Both the position numbers and the translations under genes were made by a program. Shown piece by piece: positions 39,500 through 49,276 of a stretch of DNA of 64,000 nucleotides; position 1 is the first letter of the stretch; each line of letters begins with the position of its first letter. Under the pieces are notes generated by a model. That model had not been told where the DNA came from. It ran no database searches and saw nothing but the letters and a program-made list of their open reading frames with translations. The stretch comes from Pseudomonas sp. ADAK18 (GTDB lineage: Bacteria > Pseudomonadota > Gammaproteobacteria > Pseudomonadales > Pseudomonadaceae). Where the stretch lies: NCBI RefSeq assembly GCF_012935695.1, contig NZ_CP052859.1, positions 165,001-229,000 on the forward strand, written 5' to 3'.

Positions 39500-40594
39500 A
39501 TGAGCAAGCTGCGGGTAGGTATTATTTTTGGTGGGCGTTCGACCGAGCACGAGGTGTCGCTGCAGTCGGCGCGCAATATCGTCGATGCTTTGGACCGTAC
39601 GCGCTTCGAGCCGATCCTGATTGGTATCGACAAGGCTGGCCACTGGCACCTCAATGACACCTCGAACTTCCTGATCAACCAGGAAAACTCGGCATTGATC
39701 GCCCTCAACCAGTCCAACCGCGAACTGGCGGTGGTACCGGGCAAGGCCAGCCAGCAACTGGTAGAAACGTCCAGCCAGACGATGCTGGAACACGTCGATG
39801 TGATCTTCCCCATTGTCCACGGCACCCTCGGCGAAGACGGCTGCCTGCAAGGTTTGCTGCGCATGGCGGACTTGCCGTTTGTGGGCTCCGACGTGCTCGG
39901 TTCGGCCGTGTGCATGGACAAGGACATCAGCAAGCGCCTGCTGCGTGATGCCGGAATTGCCGTCACGCCATTCATTACCCTCAACCGTGGCAACGCGGCG
40001 CGTACCTCGTTCCAGCAAGCGCAGCAGAAACTCGGCCTGCCGCTGTTCGTGAAACCGGCGAATCAAGGTTCTTCCGTGGGCGTGAGTAAAGTCGGCAACG
40101 AAGCCGAGTATCTCGCGGCGGTTGAATTGGCCTTGGGCTTTGACGAAAAAGTACTGGTGGAATCGGCGGTCAAGGGCCGGGAAATCGAATGCGCCGTACT
40201 GGGCAACGACCGACCTGAGGCCAGCGCCTGCGGTGAGATCGTGGTGCGTGACGGGTTCTATTCCTATGACAGCAAATACATCGACGGCCAGGCCGCCCAG
40301 GTGGTCGTGCCGGCCGATATCAGCGTCGAGGCCAGCGAGCGTATTCGAGCCTTGGCCATCGAAGCGTTTGAAACCCTGGGCTGCGCCGGGCTGGCGCGGG
40401 TGGATGTATTCCTTACCGACGACGGCGAAGTGCTGATCAACGAGATCAACTCACTGCCGGGTTTTACCCGTATCAGCATGTACCCCAAGTTGTGGCAAGC
40501 CGCCGGAATGAGTTACAGCGAATTGGTCAGCCGCTTGATTGAGTTGGCGCTGGAGCGGCATGCGGGGCGCGAGGGGTTGAAGATCAGCCGGTAA
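39500..40594 (+). CDS. ddlA: D-alanine--D-alanine ligase, DdlA type
   Basis: A 364-aa ATP-grasp enzyme that joins two D-alanines for peptidoglycan. It has [18 protein letters not shown] at the N-terminus, [16 protein letters not shown] in the nucleotide-binding part and the C-terminal [20 protein letters not shown]. The length equals E. coli DdlA (364 aa); the DdlB of the division cluster is about 306 aa. So this is the second, DdlA-type ligase outside the ftsQAZ cluster. Start ATG 39500; 16 upstream in-frame codons excluded. Confidence 0.93.
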   Translation: MSKLRVGIIFGGRSTEHEVSLQSARNIVDALDRTRFEPILIGIDKAGHWHLNDTSNFLINQENSALIALNQSNRELAVVPGKASQQLVETSSQTMLEHVDVIFPIVHGTLGEDGCLQGLLRMADLPFVGSDVLGSAVCMDKDISKRLLRDAGIAVTPFITLNRGNAARTSFQQAQQKLGLPLFVKPANQGSSVGVSKVGNEAEYLAAVELALGFDEKVLVESAVKGREIECAVLGNDRPEASACGEIVVRDGFYSYDSKYIDGQAAQVVVPADISVEASERIRALAIEAFETLGCAGLARVDVFLTDDGEVLINEINSLPGFTRISMYPKLWQAAGMSYSELVSRLIELALERHAGREGLKISR

Positions 40595-40672
40595 AGTCAG
40601 GCTTGGTTGGGTCGAGCGATATCGCCCAGGCAACGAAGCACTAATGTGGGACCTGACAAGCCAGCTCCCACA

Positions 40673-41431
40673 CTAGATTTGCTTCGTTTCACGGGCTGTA
40701 CGCGCAATCCACGAATACAATAACGTCTTCTTTTCCTCGCTGTGATGAGTCCGCCTGCGATAGCTGGCAAACGAGGATGAGGTGCAATAAGTGCACACCT
40801 CACTGACCTCAACCTGTTGGCGCGCAACCCCCGCCGCTTGCAGCAAAATCAGCGCGTATTGGCTCAGGTCAAACCACGCACTCAACGCCTGCCGTGCTTC
40901 GGGCGGTGTAATGGTCGGCGTCAGCAGCGGCGCAGGCTGTTCGAATGTCCAAGGCGCGTCACCGTCTTGCCACAAGTGACCTTGGCTCGCTTGCAACTGG
41001 GCAATGAACGACTCACTCACCTCATAGCAGCAGGGCTTGATCGACGGGCCGATGGCGACTTGCAGTTGGCCCAGGGCAATCCCCTCGGCGGCAAAGCGCT
41101 GCATGGCGTTGGCGATGATTCCGCCTTGCAGGCCCTTCCAGCCACCGTGGAGCGCGGCCACCAACTCTCCCTCTTTCGAAGCAATCAGCAGCGGCAAGCA
41201 ATCGGCGGTGATCACGGCGATGGGGTGTTTGTCGCGGGTGAAAATGCCGTCGGCCTCGATGGTATTGGCCACCTGATCGCGGTGCCATTCAATGATCGTC
41301 GCGGTATGTGCCTGCTTGCAGAAGAACACCTCGTCAGGACGCAGAGGGTCGTTGATCGAGCAGAAGCCGTGGTCGACGCCGGGGATGGCGTTGAGGTTGC
41401 TTGCCTGGTGCACGCGGTTCTCTCCGTTCAA
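40673..41431 (-). CDS. PgeF/YfiH-like laccase-domain protein
   Basis: A 252-aa protein of the multicopper-oxidase-like DUF152 family. The metal-binding signatures are TADCLPLL, ALHGGWKGL, GPSIKPCCYEV and CTYCTSSSFASYRR. E. coli YfiH (PgeF) edits peptidoglycan precursors with wrong amino acids; other members act on purine nucleosides. Pseudomonas usually has another copy by rluD, so this may be a paralogue. Placement next to ddlA and ggt is suggestive of cell-wall or amino-acid metabolism but not proof. Confidence 0.87.
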   Translation of the reverse strand: MNGENRVHQASNLNAIPGVDHGFCSINDPLRPDEVFFCKQAHTATIIEWHRDQVANTIEADGIFTRDKHPIAVITADCLPLLIASKEGELVAALHGGWKGLQGGIIANAMQRFAAEGIALGQLQVAIGPSIKPCCYEVSESFIAQLQASQGHLWQDGDAPWTFEQPAPLLTPTITPPEARQALSAWFDLSQYALILLQAAGVARQQVEVSEVCTYCTSSSFASYRRRTHHSEEKKTLLYSWIARTARETKQI

Positions 41432-41485
41432 TAAAACGAGTAGACGGGGCGACGACCGATGGGGTCAATCGTCACCCTGCAATGT

Positions 41486-43330
41486 TCAATCTCCCAGCGC
41501 TTCGCCTTCACGCCGAGGATCGGCGCCACCGCTCCACGATGGCTTGCCTTGGGCATCACGCACCCGAACGATGGCCTGGGCGCCGCTGGTCATGTCGATC
41601 TCACTGAGGGCGTGGCCTTTGTCTTTGAGCGCCTGCTTCAGTTGTGGGCTGAACAGCCCTTGCTCCAGCTCCGTGGCGCCATTGCGACTGCCGAAGTTGG
41701 GCAGGCCAACGGCGGCTTGCGGGTCCAGGTTCCAGTCGAGCATCGCCACCAGGGATTTGCTGACGTACTCGATGATTTGCGAACCGCCCGGTGAGCCGAC
41801 GGTGGCCAGCAGCTCGCCGCTCTGGCGGTCGAACACCAGCGTGGGGGCCATGGATGAACGTGGGCGTTTGCCCGGCTCGATGCGGTTGGCAACCGGCTGG
41901 CCGTTTTCTTCGGGAATGAACGAGAAGTCGGTCATCTGGTTATTCAGCAAAAAGCCCTGGACCATGACGTGAGAGCCAAATGCCGCCTCCACCGTGGTGG
42001 TCATCGACACGGCACCGCCCTGATCGTCCACGGCCACCACTTGCGAGGTAGAAATGCGCAGCGGTGAGCGGTCTGGCGCGTAAGCCACCTGGATCCCCGC
42101 TGGCTTGCCGGGTTTAGCGACGCCCATACTGCGATCGCCGATCAACGCGGCGCGGCTGGCGAGATAGTTAGGTGCAACCAGGCCTGCGACGGGTACGGGT
42201 ACAAAGTCTGAGTCGGCGACGTACAGGGCGCGGTCGGCGTAGGCCAGCCGGTCGGCCTCGGCGATCAGGTGGACTGCCTCCGGCACCGGCTCCAGGCCCG
42301 CCGGGCTATCGGTTTTCACCGGTTTGAGCGGCGCCAGGGCCAGGCTCGGGTCCCGGGTTTCCAGGGCCTGCAAGGTGCCGAGGATCTGCGCAATGGCGAT
42401 CCCGCCCGAAGACGGTGGCGGCATGCCGCAGACTTGCCAACGCTTGTAGTCGGTACACAGCGGCGCGCGTTCTTTGGCGGTGTAGCCTTTGAGATCATTC
42501 AGCGACAGGCTGCCAGCGTTGCTGTTGCCCTGGACCTTGCGGGTGATCTCTTCGGCAATCGCACCATGGTAAAGCGCGTCCGGCCCTTCCTTGGCGATAC
42601 GCTTGAGTACATTGGCCAACGGTTGGTTTTTCAACAGGGTGCCGGTGGCTTTGGGTGTGCCATCGGTGTTGAGGAAGTAGGCAGCCATTTCCGGCGAGCG
42701 GGTGATGTAGCGGTCGGCGGCGATCAGGCTGTGCAGGCGTGGGGAAATCGGGAAGCCCTGTTCGGCCAGGCGAATGGCCGGTTCAAACAATGCCGCCCAC
42801 GGCAGGTGGCCGGTCTTTTTGTGCGCCATCTCCAACGCGCGCAATACGCCGGGTGTTGCGACCGAGCGGCCGCCAATCTGTGCCTCGGGGAACGACATCT
42901 GCGAACCGTCAGCTTTCAGGAAAAGACGCTCGGTGGCGCCCGCCGGTGCGGTTTCGCGACCGTCGTAGGCGTGCACCTGTTTGCCATCCCACAGCATGAT
43001 AAAGGCACCGCCACCGATGCCTGAGGATTGCGGTTCCACCAGCGTCAACACGGCTTGCATGGCAATCGCCGCATCAATGGCCGAACCGCCCTTGCGCAGA
43101 ATTTCCCGCCCGGCTTCGGCTGCCAGCGGATTCGCCGCCGCTGCCATATGGCGTTCGGCGTGACGAGTGTTCATGTCGGTGCGATAGCCCGAGCCGAGTT
43201 CCGGTGCCGGTGGCAGTTCCGGGGCGGTGGCGTTATGGCAGGCGGCGAGGGTGAGGGCGGCGGCTATCACCGAGAGGGTGGTAAGCCGTTGATGGAGGGG
43301 AATCGAAAACACGCGATGAACTCCGTTCAT
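41486..43330 (-). CDS. ggt: Gamma-glutamyltransferase, exported lipoprotein-like
   Basis: A 614-aa precursor that is normally cut into two subunits by autocatalysis. The N-terminus has a lipobox-like LAAC after a hydrophobic stretch. The new N-terminal Thr of the small subunit is in ISTSQVVAVD (equivalent to E. coli T391 by spacing to the following Asp). GSHVMVQGFLLNNQMTDF is the small-subunit signature. The enzyme cleaves glutathione and other gamma-glutamyl compounds in the periplasm. It lies directly upstream of the PgeF-like gene. Confidence 0.93.
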   Translation of the reverse strand: MNGVHRVFSIPLHQRLTTLSVIAAALTLAACHNATAPELPPAPELGSGYRTDMNTRHAERHMAAAANPLAAEAGREILRKGGSAIDAAIAMQAVLTLVEPQSSGIGGGAFIMLWDGKQVHAYDGRETAPAGATERLFLKADGSQMSFPEAQIGGRSVATPGVLRALEMAHKKTGHLPWAALFEPAIRLAEQGFPISPRLHSLIAADRYITRSPEMAAYFLNTDGTPKATGTLLKNQPLANVLKRIAKEGPDALYHGAIAEEITRKVQGNSNAGSLSLNDLKGYTAKERAPLCTDYKRWQVCGMPPPSSGGIAIAQILGTLQALETRDPSLALAPLKPVKTDSPAGLEPVPEAVHLIAEADRLAYADRALYVADSDFVPVPVAGLVAPNYLASRAALIGDRSMGVAKPGKPAGIQVAYAPDRSPLRISTSQVVAVDDQGGAVSMTTTVEAAFGSHVMVQGFLLNNQMTDFSFIPEENGQPVANRIEPGKRPRSSMAPTLVFDRQSGELLATVGSPGGSQIIEYVSKSLVAMLDWNLDPQAAVGLPNFGSRNGATELEQGLFSPQLKQALKDKGHALSEIDMTSGAQAIVRVRDAQGKPSWSGGADPRREGEALGD

Positions 43331-43443
43331 TTTGAGAATGATCTGTTGTCCTTGGGGTAGCGCTCTACAGGTAAATCACGGCTTGTATGCAAGGGAGCTC
43401 GGACACTAGCAGTGGAGGAGGGCGACCGTCAAAAGTGCGAGAT

Positions 43444-43490
43444 AGTTGTGCCGCACAACCTAAGCTCATATAGTTGCTTCGCACAACTAA
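43444..43490 (+). promoter_or_regulatory. Two operator-like palindromes upstream of the MarR-GNAT gene
   Basis: GTTGTGC-C-GCACAAC is a perfect palindrome (repeat 1, 43444-43463), and TAGTTGCTTCGCACAACTA (43472-43490) is a related second copy 28 bp on. They end 14 bp before the start codon, so binding by a MarR-type repressor would block transcription or translation of its own gene. Confidence 0.65.
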
Positions 43491-43504
43491 ATTGCACTAT
43501 TCAG

Positions 43505-44473
43505 ATGAAGGTGGCCCCTGTGAATGCTTTCCAACCAGACCTCATTGATCAAATCCGTTCGGCCTCCCGTCTCATGGTTCGGGAGCTGGGCTTCATGCAG
43601 CCGAAGTTGGCGGTTTCCAGCTACCCACCTTCATCGGTGCACACAATTGTGGAGCTGGGGGAGCGTGGATCACTGACGGCAGGTGAGCTGGTGGAGCTGC
43701 TGGGGTTGGAAAAGTCCTCGGTGAGCCGGATGGTTCGCAAGCTGATCGAGGCGGGCGAGATTGAAGAGTTCGCTAATGCTGACGATGCGCGCTCGAAAGT
43801 ACTGCGCCTCACGGTACAAGGCACGAACACATTGCGCGAGATTGAAGCATTTGCCAGGCGCCAGGTGGGGGATGCGCTAGGGCTGTTGTCGGGTGAGCAA
43901 CAGCAAGCGGTGAGCCAGGGCATCGAACACTATGCGGATGCTTTGCGAGTGCATCGACTGGGGGGCGAGTGTTCTATGCCGCAACGTTTCAGCATCGTTC
44001 GAGGCTACCGGCCGGGTGTGATCGGACGCATTGCTGAAATGCACGCCAATTACTACGCAAAGCACGCCGAATTCGGCCAGCCTTTCGAAAGCCTGGTGGC
44101 CGCCGATATGGCGCAGTTGATGGGCCGTTTGGCCAACCCTCGCAATGAAGTGTGGGCGGTGCTGGATGCCGGGCGGATTGTTGGTTCGATTGCGATTGAT
44201 GGTGAGGGCGAAAACGGTGAAGCCATACTACGGTGCTTCATTCTTGATCCTTCGGCTCAAGGTCACGGGTTGGGTAAACGCCTGTTGAACGAGGCGATTA
44301 CCTTTTGCGATGAGCACCGCTTCTCCGCCGTTCGCCTCTGGACGTTCAAGGGGCTGGATGTGGCACGCAAGCTCTATGAGGACGCGGGCTTTGTGCTGGA
44401 GACGGAACAGGAAGGGCAGCAGTGGGGGCGGTTGGTGGTTGAGCAGTGTTTTGTGCGGCAGGGCGGTGTTTGA
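43505..44473 (+). CDS. MarR-type regulator fused to a GNAT acetyltransferase
   Basis: A 322-aa fusion. The N-terminal half is a MarR-like winged helix (ELVELLGLEKSSVSRMVRKL near residues 58-77). The C-terminal half is a GNAT enzyme (LDPSAQGHGLGKRLLNEAI binds acetyl-CoA). Such two-domain proteins are found in many bacteria; the ligand or substrate is unknown here. ATG 43505 is chosen because the upstream frame would cross the operator palindromes. Autoregulation is likely. Confidence 0.86.
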   Translation: MKVAPVNAFQPDLIDQIRSASRLMVRELGFMQPKLAVSSYPPSSVHTIVELGERGSLTAGELVELLGLEKSSVSRMVRKLIEAGEIEEFANADDARSKVLRLTVQGTNTLREIEAFARRQVGDALGLLSGEQQQAVSQGIEHYADALRVHRLGGECSMPQRFSIVRGYRPGVIGRIAEMHANYYAKHAEFGQPFESLVAADMAQLMGRLANPRNEVWAVLDAGRIVGSIAIDGEGENGEAILRCFILDPSAQGHGLGKRLLNEAITFCDEHRFSAVRLWTFKGLDVARKLYEDAGFVLETEQEGQQWGRLVVEQCFVRQGGV

Positions 44474-44558
44474 TGTGCCGTGATCCGTCCGCGCCCTGAG
44501 CGGGCCAGAGGCAGCCGGACGAACTAGGGCGCGAGGGAGCGAAGCGAGTACAAGATGT

Positions 44559-44586
44559 GGAACCAAAAGCTTCAAATGTTCACTAG
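44559..44586 (+). promoter_or_regulatory. hrp-box promoter (HrpL/RspL-type sigma factor)
   Basis: GGAACC-AA followed, 15 bases after GGAACC, by TCACTAG matches the hrp-box consensus GGAACC-N15/16-CCACNNA with a perfect first element and a partial second (CAC core kept). It ends about 31 bp before the effector start codon, the usual spacing for an HrpL-dependent transcript. Confidence 0.7.
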
Positions 44587-44617
44587 GTATTGCGATCAGG
44601 ACTTTCAGGAGATTGCA

Positions 44618-47600
44618 ATGAATCTAGAGACAGAGGGCGTGGTTGGTTCGCGACGTAGTGCCATTGAGCTGGCGGTGGTGCCATCCGCTGAGAAGCTTCC
44701 TCAGGAGGCGCGTGGCAATCGTACTGTCCGAGATTTTTCATCAAAAGACAGGAATGCCCCGGCACCTGTCGAATTGACCCATTATCAATCGCTGCAACCG
44801 AGCTCGATGTTATTCGACGTCAGGCTCAAGGACGGAGGGGTGCAGACTGACGCGTCCGTGGTAGGGCAGGATATTGCGCGACAGCTCAATGGGATGAACA
44901 GGCAGTATGTCGCTGAGGGGCCTGCCGACGCTGGGACAAACACGTTGCGTATCAAAGATGAGCGGCAACATCTGTTTCATATCCAGTCCACACCTGCCGT
45001 TGCCGCAGTGTTCAAGCACGTTCCTCCTGCTGTGGCCGGCAAGGGACCTGCACAGCCTCCCGCGGGCTCTGGCAGGGCCCATCTCGGACAGATCAGCCAG
45101 GTGCAAACCACCGTTGATGGTCAGCAGTTCCGTTTGGCGAGCGGACGCCTGTATCGCTTTGAGCCACAGATCAACACCTGGCTTCCCGATGTCGACAACC
45201 GCCCGCTCAGTCGTATTGGCCTGACCCGGGAGGGCCAGTTGCTGAAAATGCCCGAGGGCGTGGTAGACGGCAGCGCCGAGGGCCGGGCTGCGGTTTCCTT
45301 GAGTCACGCCCAGGGTGTTTCGGTCTTGCATCTTCAAGGTGCTGGCGAGCAAACCCTGCGCCCGTTGGATGAGGCCGGTGCCCCATTGCAGCTGACGCGC
45401 ATAGGGCTGTCCGGAAATACTCTCTATGCGAGCAACACCTATGGCGAGTTGCTGCGTGCTGATCTGCGCCCATCCCGGACCGGTGTGCTGACAATGACCC
45501 GGCAACCTGTTGAATCACTGGAGCGGGCCTTGAGCGGGGCGGTCAGCGTCAAGGGTTTTTTCCATGACGATGCGGGACAACTCAATGCCTTGGTCCAAGA
45601 TTCACGCCAGCAACTGCATAGCGCCCCACTGACGGGGACGGATTCGCTGAGGCCGGAGTGGAACCTTAGTGATGTGCTGGTCAAGGGCATCGAGAAAGGC
45701 TTGCCGCAGCCCAGTCAGCAGGCACTGGCCGGGGCGATTGATCTCGGGCAGCGCGGAAAGGTTGCGTTTGACGCGGGCAACCTGTTGGCCTGGGATACGG
45801 TGGCGCAACGTTGGGAAGGCAGCCCTCAGAAGGGTATTCGAGGTCTGGAGAGAGGGTTGGATGGTCGTGCCTATGTGTTGCAGGAAGGACAGCTGAAGGC
45901 GGTGGCGATCCAGCAAGTTCGGGCGCCGATCCATGAGGGGGCCAGCCACGAGTTGTCGTCTGTTCCCAAGCCTAGGCCGCAGGTCCTACTTGATGAAGTA
46001 TTGGTACCCGGCCTGTATCGGCTGAGCTTGGCAGCCGCCTCGCTTCCTTGGGTGAGCCTGGGCCACACCAGGCGTTGGCCAAGGCAATCAGCAGTGCGCT
46101 GATTCAGGTGGAAAAAAACAGTGAATCAACCGCTCGACGTCTGGGAGAGGTGCATGGCTTGGTATTTGATCCCAAGCCAGGGTTAAACCGAGCGACCATT
46201 GAGTCTGGGTCGACACTTCATCAACTCTATGAGGCTTTCAAAAGGGTCTCGCCGTCCTCGCAGAAACCCACCGCTGCATTGCTTGCCAATTACGAGGGCC
46301 AGGCCCTGTCGCTTCCGAAATGGGACCCCGAGCGCAAGCGTGATCTCAACCATCCCACGGCGATAATTGAGGGTGATCTGATTCACCATGCGGGCACCCT
46401 CAAGCAACTTACCGATCTGGCGGTCGAGCTTGAGACTGCCTCAGGTCATAGCCCGAGTGCCCTGGCGAGAATTGAACAGTCCCTGAAAACCGTGATGCAG
46501 GCCTATGACCAGAGCCCTGTGCATAAACTGTCGACTCAGAACATCGCCAGCTATGACCAGGCAGAAACCCTTTACAAGAACTTCAAATCGCTGGCCAAGG
46601 ACCTTGGAACGCCAGGGTCCGCTCTTCATTGGCATCTTACGCGGTTGCTGGGTTTACCGGCCGATGCGGGCATCAAAGAGGCAATGACCCGGGAAGTGCA
46701 GCAGCTAGGTAGTGGCCAGACTCTGGCCTCGGGTCGTACCCAGGGTAAAAGCCTTGGCGTCATGGTGACCGGAATAAAACCCGTGGCACCGGTGGAGTTT
46801 TTCGTGGGGGTTTCCAAGTCCCACGCAAACGGCGTCAGCATCAGTCGAACCGATAAAGGCGCCCGGGTTGAAATCAGCATGGATGACACCCGGCGATTGG
46901 CGGCCTCGGTGGCGTCGGGGCTGACCCTGGGGCGAGGAGCGCAAGCCGTGGGGCCTGGGCTGAGGGTCGCTGCGGAAGTGACTGCGGCCATAGCAAGAAA
47001 TACCGGCTCGACCATCAGCTTTGATGTGAAGGAAGCGGACTTTCCGAAAATGATGTCGATCCTCATGGGAGAGCAAGGCAATGTCTACGACTTGCTGGCC
47101 TTGGGGCAGGCGCATGTGGCGGGTAAAAGTTCGAAAAACAACGCTGATCTCAGCCTGGATGGGTTGGCGCAATTGCGTTTGCTCTACAACCCCCAAGAGG
47201 ACATCGACGAGCTGGCTACGGTGATTCGAGCCGGCATTGGTGTGGTGGGCAACCTCAACGTGGCGCACGCAGACAATAGCCGGTCCACCAGCCGTGGCGC
47301 GACAAGTACCAGCCACAGTGGCGGAGCGAATCTGCAACTTGGCAGGCAGGGCGGTGTAGGTGTCAACGTTGCTCCCCTCAATATAGTGGCGATGGGCATT
47401 CCGGGTGGCGGTGCGCCTAACGTCGCCGCGTTCGCGCTACCTGAGGTGTCGTTCATGGTGAAGTTTGATCGCACGCAATCGCGGGGTTTCAGCTTCAGCT
47501 TCAAGCAGCCTGAGCCGGTGACACAGTTGCAGATTGACGGCGTTGTCAGCAGCTTGTCACGTTATTCCCCGGCGTTCAGGCAGGACCTGGGTGCGCTCGG

Positions 47601-48312
47601 GCTCTCGGGCAATACACCGGGTGAGCAATTGACCCAACTGCAGCAGTTTCTGGCGAGCCATCCACCGGTGCCGACAAAGTCCGAGGCTTACGATGCTATT
47701 GCCCTGTCACTGGATAAGCTGACTCACCAGCAGTACCTGCAGCAGAACGGGCTTCGCCAACTGGCGTCGGTCGAAGCTTCGGTCACCGCTGTTGGCTTAC
47801 GTGACAATGGGCAGCATGCCTGGCTGAACGATGTTGCACCGGCCAATAAGGCTGCCATTGTGCAGTGGCTCAAGGATGATCCACAGTTTGCCCAGGTACT
47901 CGACCAATTGCAGAACGGTGAGGGGACCTCGGTAAGAGTCGGCCTGGAGCTGAAGCCGGATGTGTTGCGGGCCATCGAGCGCAAAATCCTTGACGGTGAC
48001 AACCCTGAACCGCTGATCAAAAGTGCCCTGAATAACCGTGAGAACCTGCGTATCAAAAGTATGAGCCTCAGTCATACCGCGAGCCAGTCCCATGCCCTGT
48101 CAGTACCGGCAATGACGAATATCGGCTTTTCGAGCAATGCAGGACTTAGCCATACCCATAAACGGGTCAACGCCGACCTCGAGTACGGGGTGGATATGAA
48201 CAAACCGTTAAGAATGAACCTGAGCGACACACTGGGCAGCCTGCCGAGCTACGATTTGACTATTGATTTGGCGGACCAGCGGGTGAGGACTCCCAGCTCG
48301 CCAGTGGCCTGA
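44618..48312 (+). pseudogene. AvrE-like type III effector gene with a frameshift
   Basis: Two open frames, 44618-46102 and 46048-48312, cover one AvrE/DspE-like protein of about 1,230 aa. The first part has beta-propeller-like segments (LYRFEPQINTWLPDV, GLERGLDGRAYVLQEGQLKA). The second has the conserved C-terminal half (MVTGIKPVAPVEFFVGVS, then VRVGLELKPDV). The reading frame falls back by one base between about 45997 and 46102, as from a one-base deletion; a sequencing error would give the same picture. It is shorter than P. syringae AvrE (about 1,800 aa). AvrE proteins act in plant cell membranes as water and solute channels. Start ATG 44618 has AGGAG before it. No AvrF-type chaperone gene is adjacent. 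Confidence 0.78.
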
Positions 48313-48358
48313 GTGGCCTGACGCGTGGCGGCAGGCGCAGGACTTTTCTTCAGGCATA

Positions 48359-48391
48359 AAAAAACGGCCTACCTTTCGGTAAGCCGTTTTT
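48359..48391 (+). terminator. Intrinsic terminator after the effector gene
   Basis: AAACGGCCTACC pairs with GGTAAGCCGTTT with a TTTC loop and is followed by T's. It closes the effector unit and marks the last native feature before the accessory element. Confidence 0.85.
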
Positions 48392-48394
48392 AGT

Positions 48395-48492
48395 ACTTGG
48401 TGGTACACAGTCATTTGAACTGGTCTTGTAATGTGCTGTATTTAAAGGGTTTTGTATGGTGTATTTCAGTTAGGCATACATGTAGGCATACA
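48395..48492. other. Possible left end (attL side) of the integrated element
   Basis: The direct repeat TAGGCATACA occurs at 48471-48480 and 48483-48492, resembling integrase arm-binding sites. Before it stands TTGGTGGTACACAG, whose complement ends in ACCACCA and loosely recalls a tRNA 3' end, but it cannot be folded as one. Gene content changes from here to element-type genes. No integrase is seen in the window and the right end is outside it. Confidence 0.35.
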
Positions 48493-48584
48493 CGCTGCTT
48501 GCTTCTGCCTACGGATGTAGTGGTATTCCCGCTAGGTAAAGCACCACCAGGTGGTAGGTGATGTGTAGCCATTCGGCCAGGTAG

Positions 48585-48806
48585 TCACTTCTTTGTCCGA
48601 CCTTCTGCCGACAGTGAGGCGAGGGCAAGGGCGATGAATCCTGCATTTCCATCCAGGGTATCCAGTGCCCCTCGAATGTTCTGTGCCACTTCTGTAGATC
48701 CTCTTTGCTCAACCCAGTTTGACAGCTCCTCGATAGCTGCCCCCAGGGCCAGTTGGTTTTCATTCATGCGCTTGAGTATTGAAGCAAGCAAAGGGGTGTC
48801 TTCCAT
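48585..48806 (-). CDS. Small element-encoded protein of unknown function
   Basis: A 73-aa acidic, helical protein (ASILKRMNENQLALGAAIEEL) with no membrane segment or signal. A gene of this size is often the outermost gene in Pseudomonas prophages and islands, as I recall; no function is visible. Start ATG 48806. Confidence 0.6.
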   Translation of the reverse strand: MEDTPLLASILKRMNENQLALGAAIEELSNWVEQRGSTEVAQNIRGALDTLDGNAGFIALALASLSAEGRTKK

Positions 48807-49276
48807 GATGTTCTCCCGCCGTGTTGTCAGGTAGTCAATCTACCTCGAGCCAGTGGCATTGCATATCAGCTGTCCTCACCATCTGCTGATGAAAAATCAC
48901 GCCGACCATCGCGCTTCACTAGATGCCATCAGTGTGGTGTAGGGCCAATTTGGATAGCTAGCATGAGAGCACGCACCCGGCCCCTCAAAAACTGGTGTAA
49001 CCGGTGTTACGAGTGTAACGCCCTTCACCAAGCGCCCGGTTTCATTGGCTTTCACGCCTGTTACACAGTTGAGCGGCATCGCGTACATCGGATGTAACGC
49101 TGCCCGTGCGTGTAACGCTAAAGTCAGCATCCAGGCGTTGCGGCAGGCGCTGTGCGCTCGAGCCTACCAAGCGAGTTTCGCTAGCTCCGCCTCTTGATGA
49201 GAGGAAATCATGCAAGCAGTGGGACACACAACCACACTGAACCTGGCCATTGCGCCGGCTTTTTGCTTTTAAGGGG
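48807..49276. other. 470-bp spacer with iterons and a possible 20-codon ORF
   Basis: It holds the first GTGTWAC cluster (listed separately). A 20-codon ORF (49210-49272, plus) starts with ATG after GAGAGGA and could encode a leader peptide, though this is unproven. Longer ORFs here look like chance frames. Confidence 0.5.
48995..49116. repeat. Iteron cluster 1 (GTGTWAC)
   Basis: GTGTAAC at 48995, GTGTTAC at 49004, GTGTAAC at 49013, the inverted copy GTTACAC at 49060, a one-base variant ATGTAAC at 49092 and GTGTAAC at 49110. Five exact copies of a 7-mer in 122 bp, on both strands, far exceed chance. A second cluster lies at 51389-51510. Confidence 0.75.

Noticed and set aside
44555..44617. 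Start of the effector at ATG 44555
   Set aside because: That start lies before the hrp box and would put it inside the coding region; ATG 44618 has AGGAG.
48395..48425. Remnant of a tRNA 3' end
   Set aside because: The T-loop-like and CCA-like parts are present, but the stems do not pair and the spacing is off by one, so only a boundary candidate is kept.
49042..49227. 61-codon minus-strand ORF
   Set aside because: It runs through iteron cluster 1 without a plausible ribosome site.
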